DNA of 22,765 nucleotides from NCBI GenBank assembly GCA_002499865.1, contig DANL01000057.1, forward strand, positions 1 to 22,765. The letters run 5' to 3'. Shown one piece after another: positions 22,755-22,765 of this stretch. This stretch comes from Euryarchaeota archaeon UBA121 (lineage in GTDB: Archaea; Thermoplasmatota; Poseidoniia; Poseidoniales; Thalassarchaeaceae). Both the position numbers and the translations under genes were made by a program. The first letter of the stretch is position 1, and every line of letters starts with the position of its first letter. Below the pieces are notes generated by a model, which did not search any database, was not told the origin of the DNA, and saw only the letters and a list, made by a program, of their open reading frames with translations.

Positions 22755-22765
22755 CGGACCTGCCT
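22731..22765. repeat. 18-base direct repeat at the window edge
   Basis: CGCCACCGGATCTGCCTC (22731-22748) is followed directly by CGCCACCGGACCTGCCT (22749-22765), differing at one position before the window ends. In the hydrolase frame each copy encodes a six-residue Ala-Asp/Gly-Pro-Val-Ala type unit. More copies may lie outside. Confidence 0.75.

Noticed and set aside
1..22765. Mobile element, prophage, toxin-antitoxin or defence cluster
   Set aside because: No transposase, integrase, terminal inverted repeats, attachment-like duplications or defence domains are visible; nearly every base lies in housekeeping or metabolic genes.

Overview
The window looks like a genome fragment of a marine planktonic euryarchaeon, most likely Marine Group II (Candidatus Poseidoniales) or a close relative in the Thermoplasmatota. 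Archaeal information-processing genes make the domain clear: RadA recombinase, Hel308 helicase, RNA polymerase subunit K, a Cgi121-type KEOPS subunit, an archaeal RqcH/NEMF protein and an initiator tRNA with archaeal identity features. Genes of an aerobic heterotroph lie among them: heme A synthesis (ctaA, ctaB), tryptophan 2,3-dioxygenase, a thiolase, an M3 oligopeptidase and a very large secreted kexin-like protease. The group assignment is inferred from this gene mix and is not proven by the sequence alone.

Layout. 1-827 is a dihydroorotase (pyrC, minus strand, C-terminus outside the window). 931-1008 is initiator tRNA-Met with encoded CCA. A nested inverted repeat at 1026-1077 separates it from radA (1149-2150, plus). 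Next comes a minus-strand block, read right to left: hotdog thioesterase (7607-7131), hel308 (7140-4531), cgi121 (4506-3946) and the M3 peptidase pepF (3902-2175), which seems to have its own promoter. At 7608-7669 a divergent promoter region separates the thioesterase from a plus-strand M14-type deacylase (7670-9070). The deacylase overlaps tail-to-tail with a 1245-residue membrane-anchored subtilisin/kexin-like protease (12801-9064, minus).

A long minus-strand metabolic series follows: tryptophan dioxygenase (18971-17919), thiolase (17857-16697), rpoK (16652-16365), ctaA (16393-15260), ctaB (15251-14190) and a LeuA/homocitrate-synthase-type enzyme (14119-12860). A plus-strand GNAT acetyltransferase (19068-19655) diverges from the dioxygenase. 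The window closes with rqcH (21799-19664) and an alpha/beta hydrolase (about 22754-21858), whose N-terminus may lie beyond the edge.

How they fit together. ctaA and ctaB are almost contiguous and supply heme A for a heme-copper oxidase; together with the O2- and heme-dependent dioxygenase they indicate an aerobe. pepF and the secreted protease fit protein or peptide scavenging. Hel308 with Cgi121 is a gene pairing also known in haloarchaea. No mobile element, CRISPR array or defence island is visible. The points most worth a second look are the exact 94-residue tandem repeats in the protease, the composite inverted repeat upstream of radA, the HMG-CoA-lyase-like active-site variant in the LeuA-type enzyme, and several promoter arrangements with TATA elements about 25 bases from start codons or shared between divergent genes.
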